A stretch of DNA of 6,122 bases from CAINOH01 sp041663565 (GCA_041663565.1 JBAYMJ010000039.1:1-6122); one strand, 5' to 3'; positions 1-5,516 are shown, counted from the first letter of the stretch. Numbers and translations are program-made. Notes: a model not told the origin generated them from the letters alone.

Positions 1-71
1 ACGGGCGAAAACAGCACGCCAAAGCAGAACAACAAGAGCACTGCAGCACTTCTGAAACCGGCCGTGTTCAT
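1..71 (-). CDS. Partial exported protein, N-terminal signal peptide only
   Basis: The ATG lies at 71-69 on the minus strand and 23 codons are visible before the window edge. The translation starts M-N-T-A-G-F-R-S, followed by a hydrophobic stretch (AAVLLLFCFGVLF). One Arg at residue 7 precedes the hydrophobic core, as in a Sec signal peptide or signal anchor. The mature protein is outside the window, so its function cannot be named. It follows the S74-domain surface protein on the same strand after a 56-base gap, and a TATA-like box in that gap suggests its own leaderless transcript. The two may be a pair of related surface proteins, but that is inference from position and the shared export signal. 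Confidence 0.6.
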   Translation of the reverse strand, partial: MNTAGFRSAAVLLLFCFGVLFSP

Positions 72-93
72 GAAGGGATTACCTGCCTGCCGG

Positions 94-102
94 TTTTATA
101 CA
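94..102 (-). promoter_or_regulatory. TATA-like box of the left-edge gene
   Basis: Read on the minus strand the sequence is TGTATAAAA. Its centre is about 27 bases upstream of the ATG at 71, so initiation by the usual archaeal spacing would fall at or next to the start codon and give a leaderless mRNA. A partial Shine-Dalgarno match (AGGT, nine bases before the ATG) is the alternative. Confidence 0.5.
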
Positions 103-127
103 TTCCGAACGAACCGGAAAAGCGAAC

Positions 128-2011
128 CTAGCTGCACGCATCAACTGACGGGTGGTCTTGGCACACCAGCGCCTTAAGCTGCTCGTTGTTGGCATTGAGC
201 GTTTCTATCTGCGCCTGCTGTCGGTCAACCTGGGCCTGCTGTGCTTCGATTTTCTTTTCCTGTTCCTGTATCGCACTAGTAAGCACAGACGCGATGCGTT
301 CGTAGGAGATTCCCTTGTAGCCCTTGTCGTCGGTTGTCACCACTTCGGGAATCACTTTCTCGACGTCCTGCGCGATGAACCCGACTTGCGTGCCGTTGGT
401 GAAGCCCATGTTCGGATACTCCGCAGTCTTCCACAAGAAATTAACCGGCTTGAGAGCAAGGACTTTTTCAAGAGAAGTCGAAGGCGAGAGCGCAGTAACA
501 TTCTTCTTCCACCTTGCATCAGAGCCCGACCACGAACCCGAAGTCACCCACGCGGTGCCGGCGACGGTAAGGGTGTAGCTGGGAGTTGTTGTGCCTATGC
601 CGACGTTGCCGTTCTGTATTATTCGGACTTTTTCTGTGAGGTCACTCAGGCCTCCGCCGTTGTTAGTGTAGAACGATATATATCCGCCAAAAGCGGAACC
701 AACCCAACCCCCGGCAACCCTCGCGGGGTTCCACCCATCATAGTCACGCCTCCAATCAATGTACGTACCCCCGGAGACAGACATGTCATTTGAAAATCTC
801 AGATTGCCAACCACATCCAACTTTTCAGTAGGATTCACAGTGCCGATGCCGACGTTGCCCGCCTGCGTAATCAACACGCGCGTTCCGGCCAGATTGTTCC
901 CATCCACGAACCGCCAGTCCTGCGCGCCGTTTGCGGTTCCCTCTAGGATGAAGGACATTCCGCTTAGCCCGGGCGCGGCGTTTGCGTAGGAGGTTATGAA
1001 CGTCCTGTTGGTGTACGAGCTGCAGCAGGCGTAGGAGCCGCCGACGCCGAAATACCCCAGCGCGCCAAGGTCGTTAATATAGGCGGTATCGGCAAGGTCG
1101 CTGGGATACAACCCCTTTACGTGCACTACCGCACCGGTGTACACGGACCCGACAACGGTAAGCAGTCCGGTTGGGCTCGTCGTGCCGATGCCGACGTTGC
1201 CTGATGAAAGTATGGTCATGTGGTCTACTTGTGTATTTCCATCACTGCCTGCATGAAACGAAAGATAGCCGCCCCCGCCATTACCAACTGTATTACCTCC
1301 GGTGATTCTGCCAAAATAATGCTGCGGGTTATATCCCCAAGCAGACTGGCCGAAAATCATGGATATCCTTCGGTCTGTCGTGCTGACTTGGGCGGAACTT
1401 CTCAACAGCATAAGCGCTATACGACTATCCTCCGAGATATCACTCGTGCGGATTATGACTGCGCCTTTGGCATCCGAGGTAGGCGAGCCAAGCATATCAC
1501 CCACACCAACAACATCAAACTTAACCGCAGGCGCAGTAGTTCCTACCCCGACGTTCCCGTCCACGGTTATCACCATCTTGGAGGAGTTGTTTGTGTAGAA
1601 CGAGAGGTTCTTCTCAGCCGTAGTGCCTAACACCATCTTGTCGTCGTGCCCTCCCAATCCCACATAGCCCCAGCGCGAAGTGTCGTTGTAGAACTCGATG
1701 TACGCGGCCGGTCCCACTCCGGACATGTCTTGAAGCCGGATGACCGCGTCCTGAATTGCCGAGATGTGAAGCGGCCTTGCAGGACCTGAAAAGTCAGTCC
1801 TGTTGCCGATGCCTACAAAACCCGAAGTCGAATTGACAAAAAGCGCGCCTGCTCCCGCGTAAAAGTTTCCGGTCGCGTTAAGCTGGCCGTTCTGGACAAC
1901 CACGCTGCCCGCACCGGCAAACCCGGGAAGCACTGCCAAGCCGAGGAAACAAAAGACAAGGACCGATAGGGACGCGGAAAATCGTGCATTCGTGCCTCTT
2001 CCGTTACCCAT
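128..2011 (-). CDS. Secreted fibre-like protein with C-terminal peptidase S74 chaperone domain
   Basis: This is a 627-residue exported protein. Residues 14-35 form a hydrophobic signal segment with a likely cleavage near A-G-A-G at 32-35. The body (about 36-490) is rich in Gly, Ser, Thr and Asn and carries five V-G-I/V-G motifs at about residues 64, 152, 271, 385 and 468, the last four in the form G-N-V-G-I/V-G-T. The S74 domain starts at S497-D498-x-R-x-K-K and continues through Q-V-G-F-I-A-Q-D-V-E near 542-551 and G-I-S-Y-E-R-I near 567-573. A Gln/Glu-rich coiled coil follows at about 581-615, with Cys at 617 and 626. In phage tail spikes this domain is an intramolecular chaperone that helps trimer folding and then cleaves itself off before Asp, using a Ser-Lys pair. 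The conserved S-D and K are present here, so autocleavage is plausible. Most likely it is a trimeric cell-surface fibre; a viral or proviral origin is possible, but no other viral gene is visible. Confidence 0.85.
   Translation of the reverse strand: MGNGRGTNARFSASLSVLVFCFLGLAVLPGFAGAGSVVVQNGQLNATGNFYAGAGALFVNSTSGFVGIGNRTDFSGPARPLHISAIQDAVIRLQDMSGVGPAAYIEFYNDTSRWGYVGLGGHDDKMVLGTTAEKNLSFYTNNSSKMVITVDGNVGVGTTAPAVKFDVVGVGDMLGSPTSDAKGAVIIRTSDISEDSRIALMLLRSSAQVSTTDRRISMIFGQSAWGYNPQHYFGRITGGNTVGNGGGGYLSFHAGSDGNTQVDHMTILSSGNVGIGTTSPTGLLTVVGSVYTGAVVHVKGLYPSDLADTAYINDLGALGYFGVGGSYACCSSYTNRTFITSYANAAPGLSGMSFILEGTANGAQDWRFVDGNNLAGTRVLITQAGNVGIGTVNPTEKLDVVGNLRFSNDMSVSGGTYIDWRRDYDGWNPARVAGGWVGSAFGGYISFYTNNGGGLSDLTEKVRIIQNGNVGIGTTTPSYTLTVAGTAWVTSGSWSGSDARWKKNVTALSPSTSLEKVLALKPVNFLWKTAEYPNMGFTNGTQVGFIAQDVEKVIPEVVTTDDKGYKGISYERIASVLTSAIQEQEKKIEAQQAQVDRQQAQIETLNANNEQLKALVCQDHPSVDACS
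591..1558 (-). repeat. Degenerate internal repeats coding G-N-V-G-I-G-T motifs
   Basis: A 20-base unit, plus-strand GTGCCGATGCCGACGTTGCC, occurs exactly at 840-859 and 1182-1201. It recurs with one change at 591-610 and more diverged at 1539-1558. Each codes the G-N-V-G-I/V-G motif of the fibre protein. The units are spaced 249, 342 and 357 bases apart, always a multiple of three, so repeat recombination would keep frame and change the number of modules. Confidence 0.7.
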
Positions 2012-2130
2012 AGCGAACCGACCACAGTTACTTGTAAACCAAACTCTATTAGGAATACTAGACTAATCAGTAATATAAATACGCTATTATTATTCCACGC
2101 GCCATAAAATAGTGGTCAGGGTAAATTCCG
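2012..2130. promoter_or_regulatory. Divergent AT-rich promoter region between S74 and AbrB-like genes
   Basis: This 119-base gap separates divergently transcribed genes. The AT-rich core at 2070-2079 reads AATATAAA on the plus strand and TTTATATT on the minus strand, so it could serve either gene. For the S74 gene it would give a 5' leader of about 36 bases. For the AbrB-like gene a closer box, ATAAAATA at 2104-2111, is centred about 24 bases before the ATG at 2131. The partial Shine-Dalgarno CAGGGT sits at 2117-2122. Short inverted repeats (ATTAG at 2048-2052 with CTAAT at 2063-2067) are too weak to call an operator. Confidence 0.45.
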
Positions 2131-2307
2131 ATGGAAGAGACGCTGACCAAGAACGTAAAGAAGGTAATCAAGTGGGGGCAAGGCCTCGCGGTCTTCATAA
2201 CAACGGAAGCCAAGCTCCTCGGCTGGACGAGCAAGGACCACGTGGTGATAACCACGGTGCGCGACGGCAAGGAAGAAAAGATCATCCTGACGCGGCTGAA
2301 ATTCTAG
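2131..2307 (+). CDS. Small AbrB/SpoVT-like DNA-binding protein
   Basis: This 58-residue protein reads M-E-E-T-L-T-K-N-V-K-K-V-I-K-W-G-Q-G-L-A and onward. It has the swapped-hairpin AbrB layout: a basic first strand (TKNVKKVIKWG), a G-x-A-V-F-I-T turn in place of the usual S-L-G-V-T-I-P, a short helix (T-E-A-K-L-L-G-W) and a final strand pair ending in E-K-I-I-L-T-R-L-K-F. Proteins of this size and fold are mostly transcription repressors or antitoxins that bind DNA as dimers. No toxin lies next to it in the same direction; the only close neighbour is the convergent ASCH gene, whose last four bases overlap it in a shared CTAG. The ATG is preceded by a TATA-like box and a weak Shine-Dalgarno. 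It may be a stand-alone regulator; its target is unknown. Confidence 0.75.
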   Translation: MEETLTKNVKKVIKWGQGLAVFITTEAKLLGWTSKDHVVITTVRDGKEEKIILTRLKF

Positions 2308-2663
2308 CAACTTTTTTTCCGAAACTCAATCCGGTAAGTCTCATTGACGTCCAGCTTGTGCCTCGGATACCAGTCGAGCCAACCATCCACGCTTTCAAAA
2401 CCCTCGGCCCGAGCCTCCGCAAGCATCGCGTCCTTCCAGCGGGGAGTGCCTTCAAGCGGCGAGATTTGCGAGGCGTACCACGAGTTGTGGGGAACACAAG
2501 CGACGACAACGGCCCGGCACACAGCCTTTTTCCCGCGCCCTGACTGCACCGCAAACTCCTTTCCCACGGTAAGCGGCTTCTGACGTCGCGTGACCGTCTT
2601 TTCGCCGCACAATATCTTTTCGCAGGCGGAAACCCCGTCCTCGTCCTTGCTGAAGAAAATCAT
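2304..2663 (-). CDS. ASCH-domain protein (PUA-like fold, possible amidohydrolase or RNA binder)
   Basis: This is a 119-residue protein from the ATG at 2663. In-frame GTG codons at 2684 and 2681 are possible but the TATA spacing and the M-I-F-F opening favour the ATG. ASCH signatures are E-K-I-L-C-G-E-K-T-V-T-R-R at 15-27, a basic G-R-G-K-K-A-V-C-R-A-V-V strand near 42-53, E-A-R-A-E-G-F at 83-89 and T-Y-R-I-E-F at 109-114. The opening, the K-T-x-T motif and the terminal Y-x-I-E-F resemble the YqfB type, in which a Lys, a Thr and a Glu act in removing the acetyl group from N4-acetylcytidine. K22, T25 and E83 are the visible counterparts, an alignment by eye. ASCH proteins are also proposed RNA binders, so the substrate stays open. 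It is convergent with the AbrB-like gene, sharing CTAG at the two stops. Confidence 0.72.
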   Translation of the reverse strand: MIFFSKDEDGVSACEKILCGEKTVTRRQKPLTVGKEFAVQSGRGKKAVCRAVVVACVPHNSWYASQISPLEGTPRWKDAMLAEARAEGFESVDGWLDWYPRHKLDVNETYRIEFRKKSC

Positions 2664-2687
2664 CGCAGATACCCACGACACCACGCA

Positions 2688-2736
2688 GAAAGACTATAAG
2701 GGCTTGCGGGAGGCGCGTTTCCGTTAACTAAAAGTT
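2688..2736. repeat. 49-base direct repeat, copy 1 (left of toxin-antitoxin module)
   Basis: Aligned without gaps to 3450-3498 this stretch matches at 39 of 49 positions. The last 19 bases (2718-2736, TTTCCGTTAACTAAAAGTT) are identical. The two copies bracket the toxin-antitoxin genes. On the minus strand this copy is the upstream region of the ASCH gene and includes its TATA-like box. Between it and the toxin stop (2737-2792) the only structure is a perfect 10-base palindrome TTCTTAAGAA at 2777-2786; no gene is seen there. Confidence 0.8.
2691..2701 (-). promoter_or_regulatory. TATA-like box of the ASCH gene
   Basis: The minus-strand reading is CCCTTATAGTC, with its centre about 33 bases before the ATG at 2663. 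This predicts a very short or absent 5' leader. No Shine-Dalgarno is seen before the ATG. The box lies inside copy 1 of the direct repeat. Confidence 0.4.
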
Positions 2737-2792
2737 TATCTTTCAGGACAACGGAAGGAAACAAAAGACGGACTGGTTCTTAAGAAGCAAAA

Positions 2793-3047
2793 TCATCTCG
2801 TCTTGTACCACCTTTCGTACTGCTTGTGGTCGCCGACAAAGATTATGTTGCGGACCTTGGAAGAATCATCGGACAAGTAAGCTATCCGGTACCCGCCGAC
2901 TTCCTCGACGTAGTGCGGAAGGCCGTGTGAAAGATGCCTTCCGACAATCGGGCTTTCCAGCTGGTGGATCTTCTTGTAGATTATTTTCTGGGTTGACGGG
3001 TCGAACTTGCGAAAGTGCCGGTTCCAGCCAGGTTCGTAAGTCCGTAT
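2793..3047 (-). CDS. RelE/ParE-family toxin, no canonical start codon
   Basis: An open frame of 84 residues ends at TGA 2795-2793. It shows the archaeal RelE-type layout: F-R-K-F-D-P-S-T-Q-K-I-I-Y-K-K-I helical hairpin at 12-27, G-R-H-L-S-H-G-L at 36-43, V-E-E-V-G-G-Y-R-I-A-Y at 47-57, and the C-terminal strand F-V-G-D-H-K-Q-Y-E-R-W-Y at 70-81. Toxins of this family usually cleave mRNA on the ribosome and are held inactive by the antitoxin encoded just upstream. The frame is open back to a TGA at 3077-3075, but no ATG, GTG or TTG occurs in it. Family length points to the codon ATA at 3047-3045 (one base from ATG, giving x-R-T-Y-E-P-G-W) as the start; ATA at 3074 is the alternative. It may use a rare start, have lost its start (a silenced toxin), or contain a sequencing error. 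Gene-calling software would probably miss it. Confidence 0.72.
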   Translation of the reverse strand: MRTYEPGWNRHFRKFDPSTQKIIYKKIHQLESPIVGRHLSHGLPHYVEEVGGYRIAYLSDDSSKVRNIIFVGDHKQYERWYKTR

Positions 3048-3092
3048 TCGTCCGACAAGTCCAAGGAAAACTATTCACCCGCGGCGGGAGTT

Positions 3093-3353
3093 TTACTCCC
3101 TAAGGTGCGGGTACTTCTTCAGGACATCTTCGTCTGTTTCCGGCTTTTTGCCAAGCTTGCGGTTCCTTGCAAGCACTCGCTGTATCTTTGCCGCCACAAG
3201 CTCATCCTCTGCGTTGTTTACAAGGCCGTACTGCGAGTTTAGCGCAAGTATGCCAAGCCGGATTGCATCGGTCTTGGAGCGCGCAATGCCAGCCTCAACC
3301 GCCCTTGACAGCACCAAATCAGGAAAGCCAGTCACTGCGATAGTGGTTTTCAT
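3093..3353 (-). CDS. Ribbon-helix-helix antitoxin of the RelE/ParE-type pair
   Basis: This is an 86-residue protein from the ATG at 3353. The N-terminal strand K-T-T-I-A-V (2-7), helix P-D-L-V-L-S-R-A-V-E-A-G (11-22) and helix S-K-T-D-A-I-R-L-G-I-L-A-L (26-38) form a ribbon-helix-helix DNA-binding unit. The charged tail (45-86, ending K-K-Y-P-H-L-R-E) is the expected toxin-wrapping part. Its stop lies 45 bases before the proposed toxin start, the usual antitoxin-then-toxin order. Other in-frame ATGs are at 3359 (two residues longer) and 3434 (27 residues longer). The 3353 choice rests on the K-T-T-I-A-V opening and a TATA-like box about 27 bases upstream. The start lies inside an inverted repeat, as expected for autoregulation by the antitoxin or the complex. 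Confidence 0.78.
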   Translation of the reverse strand: MKTTIAVTGFPDLVLSRAVEAGIARSKTDAIRLGILALNSQYGLVNNAEDELVAAKIQRVLARNRKLGKKPETDEDVLKKYPHLRE

Positions 3354-3384
3354 AGTCATTCTAGTAGTCAAACCACTATTTAAT
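3341..3384 (-). promoter_or_regulatory. Promoter and putative operator of the toxin-antitoxin operon
   Basis: A perfect 9-base inverted repeat, TAGTGGTTT at 3341-3349 and AAACCACTA at 3370-3378, is centred at about 3359.5 and brackets the antitoxin start codon. Within it TAGT recurs on the plus strand every 12 bases (3341, 3353, 3365), the latter two as TAGTCA. The TATA-like box ATTAAATA (minus strand, 3384-3377) overlaps the outer arm, so a bound repressor would block initiation. If the mRNA is leaderless the outer arm is not transcribed, which favours a DNA operator over an RNA hairpin. Confidence 0.55.
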
Positions 3385-3449
3385 GGCTTTTCCGAAGGCT
3401 CTGCGCTTGATTGCTGAAAGTTTCCCTCCCTCATAAAGGAAAGGTGAAA

Positions 3450-3498
3450 GAAAGACGATAACGGGTTTTCGGGACCGCATTTCCGTTAACTAAAAGTT
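3450..3498. repeat. 49-base direct repeat, copy 2 (right of toxin-antitoxin module)
   Basis: This is the partner of 2688-2736, offset by 762 bases, with 19 identical bases at 3480-3498. Its minus-strand form places a TTATCGTC sequence where copy 1 has TTATAGTC, 16 bases before an ATG (3434) that would lengthen the antitoxin. The repeat could therefore be a second promoter copy. No gene is seen between this repeat and the methyltransferase start at 3569. Confidence 0.8.
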
Positions 3499-3540
3499 GA
3501 TTTCAACCGAAAGCCCTGCCCAAGGCGCCTTGGAACCCGC

Positions 3541-3546
3541 TTTAAA
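3541..3546 (+). promoter_or_regulatory. TATA-like box of the methyltransferase gene
   Basis: TTTAAA is centred about 25 bases before the ATG at 3569, which predicts a leaderless mRNA. It supports this ATG over the upstream in-frame TTG at 3497, which lies in the end of the direct repeat. Confidence 0.45.
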
Positions 3547-3568
3547 CCCGTCTTGCAATAGTTTTCCT

Positions 3569-4336
3569 ATGGCCCAAAGAATCCTGTCCGCAGCCGAGGA
3601 GAGGGCGGCAAAAACCAGGGAAAGCGCAGCCGAACTTGCGCGCAGGAACAGGACGGAGCACCCGGAAATGGAGATAGTTTACCGGAGGCCGTTTGCAAGC
3701 AAGCTGTTCGCGGAGCGGGAGACCAACACGCCAAGGCACAGGACCGCCGAGGCAATGAATTACAAGAACTACGGCAACTCGAATGGCGCGCTGGTGCCGA
3801 GCGCCTGCCTTGAACTTGAAAGGCGGGCGAAGGGACAGGAAACCGTGCACTTCCTTGACCTCGGCCCCGGGCACGGCGACGGGCTGAAGGTTGCTGAGGG
3901 CGTGGGACGGAACGTCTTTGCGCACGGCCTGGGATTGAATTACCCCTCGGACGACTCGTACGTGCCGAGGGGACGCTGGATACGAAGGCACTTCGAATCC
4001 ACGGTAATCCGCAAAAAAGGCAAGAAGGAGGGCTTCTTCGACGTCATCCAGAGCCGCTTCGGGCTCCAGCACGCGACCAACAAGGCGGTTGCATTGGAGA
4101 ACGTCCTCAACTCGCTCAAGGTAGGCGGCGTGTTCTTCCATCACCACCCCAACAGGAACTTCACCGCCAAGGAGCTCACCGACCTCCTTGAAAGCCAGGG
4201 CTTCGAAGTCAGGCTTGGCGGCGGCTTCAACCAGGTGCAGGCAATCACGAGGAAAAGCATGGCGCAGGCCGACCTGAGGCGGCTCTACCAGCACTGCGGC
4301 TTGAACGAAGTGCCGATGAGAAAGGACCTGCCCTGA
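3569..4336 (+). CDS. Class I SAM-dependent methyltransferase, substrate unknown
   Basis: This is a 255-residue protein. Residues 1-60 are charged and largely helical in composition (many Ala, Glu, Arg). The Rossmann-type core starts with V-H-F-L-D-L-G-P-G-H-G at 93-103, the SAM-binding motif I. It continues with F-F-D-V-I-Q-S-R-F-G-L-Q-H at 156-168 (motif IV region with D158) and S-L-K-V-G-G-V-F-F-H-H-H-P-N at 182-195 (strand 5 region). The post-I strand reads F-A-H-G-L-G-L-N (117-124), lacking the acidic residue that usually grips the SAM ribose, so cofactor binding may differ or activity may be reduced. The layout resembles the methyltransferase 11/25 type found on small molecules or lipids, but the substrate cannot be told. 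An in-frame TTG at 3497 would add 24 residues of unconvincing sequence. It stands alone between promoter and terminator. Confidence 0.75.
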   Translation: MAQRILSAAEERAAKTRESAAELARRNRTEHPEMEIVYRRPFASKLFAERETNTPRHRTAEAMNYKNYGNSNGALVPSACLELERRAKGQETVHFLDLGPGHGDGLKVAEGVGRNVFAHGLGLNYPSDDSYVPRGRWIRRHFESTVIRKKGKKEGFFDVIQSRFGLQHATNKAVALENVLNSLKVGGVFFHHHPNRNFTAKELTDLLESQGFEVRLGGGFNQVQAITRKSMAQADLRRLYQHCGLNEVPMRKDLP

Positions 4337-4355
4337 AGGCACTGCAAGTCCCCCC

Positions 4356-4374
4356 GGCCAAACGGCCTTTTTTT
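4356..4374 (+). terminator. Hairpin plus T-tract after the methyltransferase gene
   Basis: GGCC at 4356-4359 and GGCC at 4364-4367 enclose the loop AAAC, followed directly by seven T residues at 4368-4374. The stem is short but GC-only, and the T-tract alone can terminate archaeal RNA polymerase. It starts 19 bases past the stop codon and separates this gene from the next. Confidence 0.6.
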
Positions 4375-4424
4375 ATTCATTGAAGCAGAAAAAACATAAC
4401 TCACCCAAACAGGACTGACAAGTC

Positions 4425-5438
4425 ATGCACGACATACTGCCCATATTCGTAACCGACGGAGGAGAGGACTGGTACGACGTGGCGGAGAAAGGCGCCAAGC
4501 TGCCGGTCAAGAGGCCCGAGGACTTCGGAAGCACCATAGGCGGCACGAGGCCGCCGGATTACGTGAGCACTGAAGAGATGGTGCTCGACTACCTCCCTGC
4601 GGGAAAATTCTTCCTCTCGAACGACCACGCGGCGACCTACCCGCTTGCGAACAGGCACGAGATAACGGCCTTTGCGCAGGAGGACCCCGTCGCTCTTTCG
4701 ATGATAGTGTTCGACGCGCACCTGGACATCTATTCGCAGGGCCAGGGCTCCGGCCTTACCAAGGCGAACGTGCTGCGCGCGCTTGACGAGAAGGCGTTCA
4801 TCGAAAAAATCGTCTTCGTGGGGACGAAGGCAAGCGAGGAGCTCATACTGCACGAACACGACAGGAAGGTTTCGGAATACAACAGGCAGTTCGCAAAAGG
4901 CTGGCGCGAAGGCGGCACGTTCGAGGAGCTCGGCGCGCAGGTCGAAGTCATCCCGGCTGACGAGGTCAAGGACTTCGCCGACGGCCTGCAAATGGCCTTG
5001 GCGCGATGCAACCCGCAGAACATGGTCGGAATCGACGTTGACCTGGACGCTTTCGAGAAAATCGGCGCTGTTCAGTACGACGAAAAGTTCGGCGAACAGC
5101 TGGAAAAGTTCGTGGAAGAGCGCATCGCTTTCGCAAGGAAGAACAAAATCAAGCTCGATGCGGAAAAAGTCAGGGAAATCCGTGACTACGCACAGTTTGC
5201 GGGAAACGAGATGAACGAAAAAGGGCTTGCCACCAAGCTTGACTCGGCCAAGATTGCCTCAAGCTTCGGCAAGCTCGGAGACCACCTCGCGTTCCTGCAC
5301 GTGACGGAGTACGAGCAGGAAAAGGACGGGAACGGGAAGGCGGCAAAGCTGATTGTGGAATTATTCCAAGCCGCAGCAGACGGCCTTGCAGCTGCTGCGA
5401 ACAAGCCGGAAAAGGAAAACGAGGAAGACGACGAGTAG
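4425..5438 (+). CDS. Arginase-fold (ureohydrolase-like) protein, possibly UPF0489-related
   Basis: This is a 337-residue soluble protein. Three segments match the metal-binding motifs of the arginase/agmatinase fold in the right order: F-F-L-S-N-D-H-A at 62-69 (usual form G-G-D-H-S), I-V-F-D-A-H-L-D at 94-101 (D-A-H-x-D, intact), and G-I-D-V-D-L-D at 202-208 (usual S-x-D-x-D). H68, D97, H99, D101, D204 and D206 could hold two Mn ions. The surroundings differ from true arginases: the substrate loop is not recognisable, residues 210-310 are helical and charged, and the tail is acidic (E-N-E-E-D-D-E). UPF0489 proteins, some of which act as peptide arginases making ornithine, share the D-A-H-L-D style, so they are a candidate family. 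The start is a single ATG with a weak AACATAAC box about 29 bases upstream. The substrate is unknown. Confidence 0.6.
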   Translation: MHDILPIFVTDGGEDWYDVAEKGAKLPVKRPEDFGSTIGGTRPPDYVSTEEMVLDYLPAGKFFLSNDHAATYPLANRHEITAFAQEDPVALSMIVFDAHLDIYSQGQGSGLTKANVLRALDEKAFIEKIVFVGTKASEELILHEHDRKVSEYNRQFAKGWREGGTFEELGAQVEVIPADEVKDFADGLQMALARCNPQNMVGIDVDLDAFEKIGAVQYDEKFGEQLEKFVEERIAFARKNKIKLDAEKVREIRDYAQFAGNEMNEKGLATKLDSAKIASSFGKLGDHLAFLHVTEYEQEKDGNGKAAKLIVELFQAAADGLAAAANKPEKENEEDDE

Positions 5439-5510
5439 GCAAAAAAATCCGACGCGGATGTAAAACGCCGGAAGTCGGGAAAAAACGTGACGGCGGGTAA
5501 TAACACATCA

Positions 5511-5516
5511 TATTTT
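5511..5516 (+). promoter_or_regulatory. TATA-like box of the 55-residue gene
   Basis: TATTTT, within CATATTTTCC, is centred about 28 bases before the ATG at 5542. That spacing fits a leaderless transcript and is one reason to accept the small gene as real. Confidence 0.4.

Noticed and set aside
152..793. Plus-strand 213-residue open frame opposite the S74 gene
   Set aside because: It lies opposite the S74 chaperone domain and the repeats, whose protein motifs are clear; the plus-strand product has no recognisable domain and is Arg/Cys-rich as expected for an antisense shadow.
1220..1630. Plus-strand 136-residue open frame
   Set aside because: It is antisense to the body of the fibre protein, has low-complexity composition and no promoter-like sequence.
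2866..3078. Minus-strand 70-residue frame starting GTG at 3078
   Set aside because: It overlaps the RelE-type toxin in another frame and its sequence matches no fold; it matters only as a possible frameshifted start for the toxin.
3542..4342. Minus-strand 266-residue open frame opposite the methyltransferase
   Set aside because: The plus strand has clear SAM-binding motifs, a TATA box and a terminator; the minus frame is a high-GC mirror artefact.
4401..4991. Minus-strand 196-residue open frame opposite the arginase-fold gene
   Set aside because: The plus-strand protein carries ordered metal-binding motifs; the minus product is Val/Arg/Leu-rich without domain features.
5447..5495. Weak hairpins after the arginase-fold gene (ATCCG/CGGAT at 5447-5459 and CGCCG/CGGCG at 5466-5495)
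   Set aside because: Stems of only five base pairs and no T-tract on the plus strand; not enough to call a terminator.
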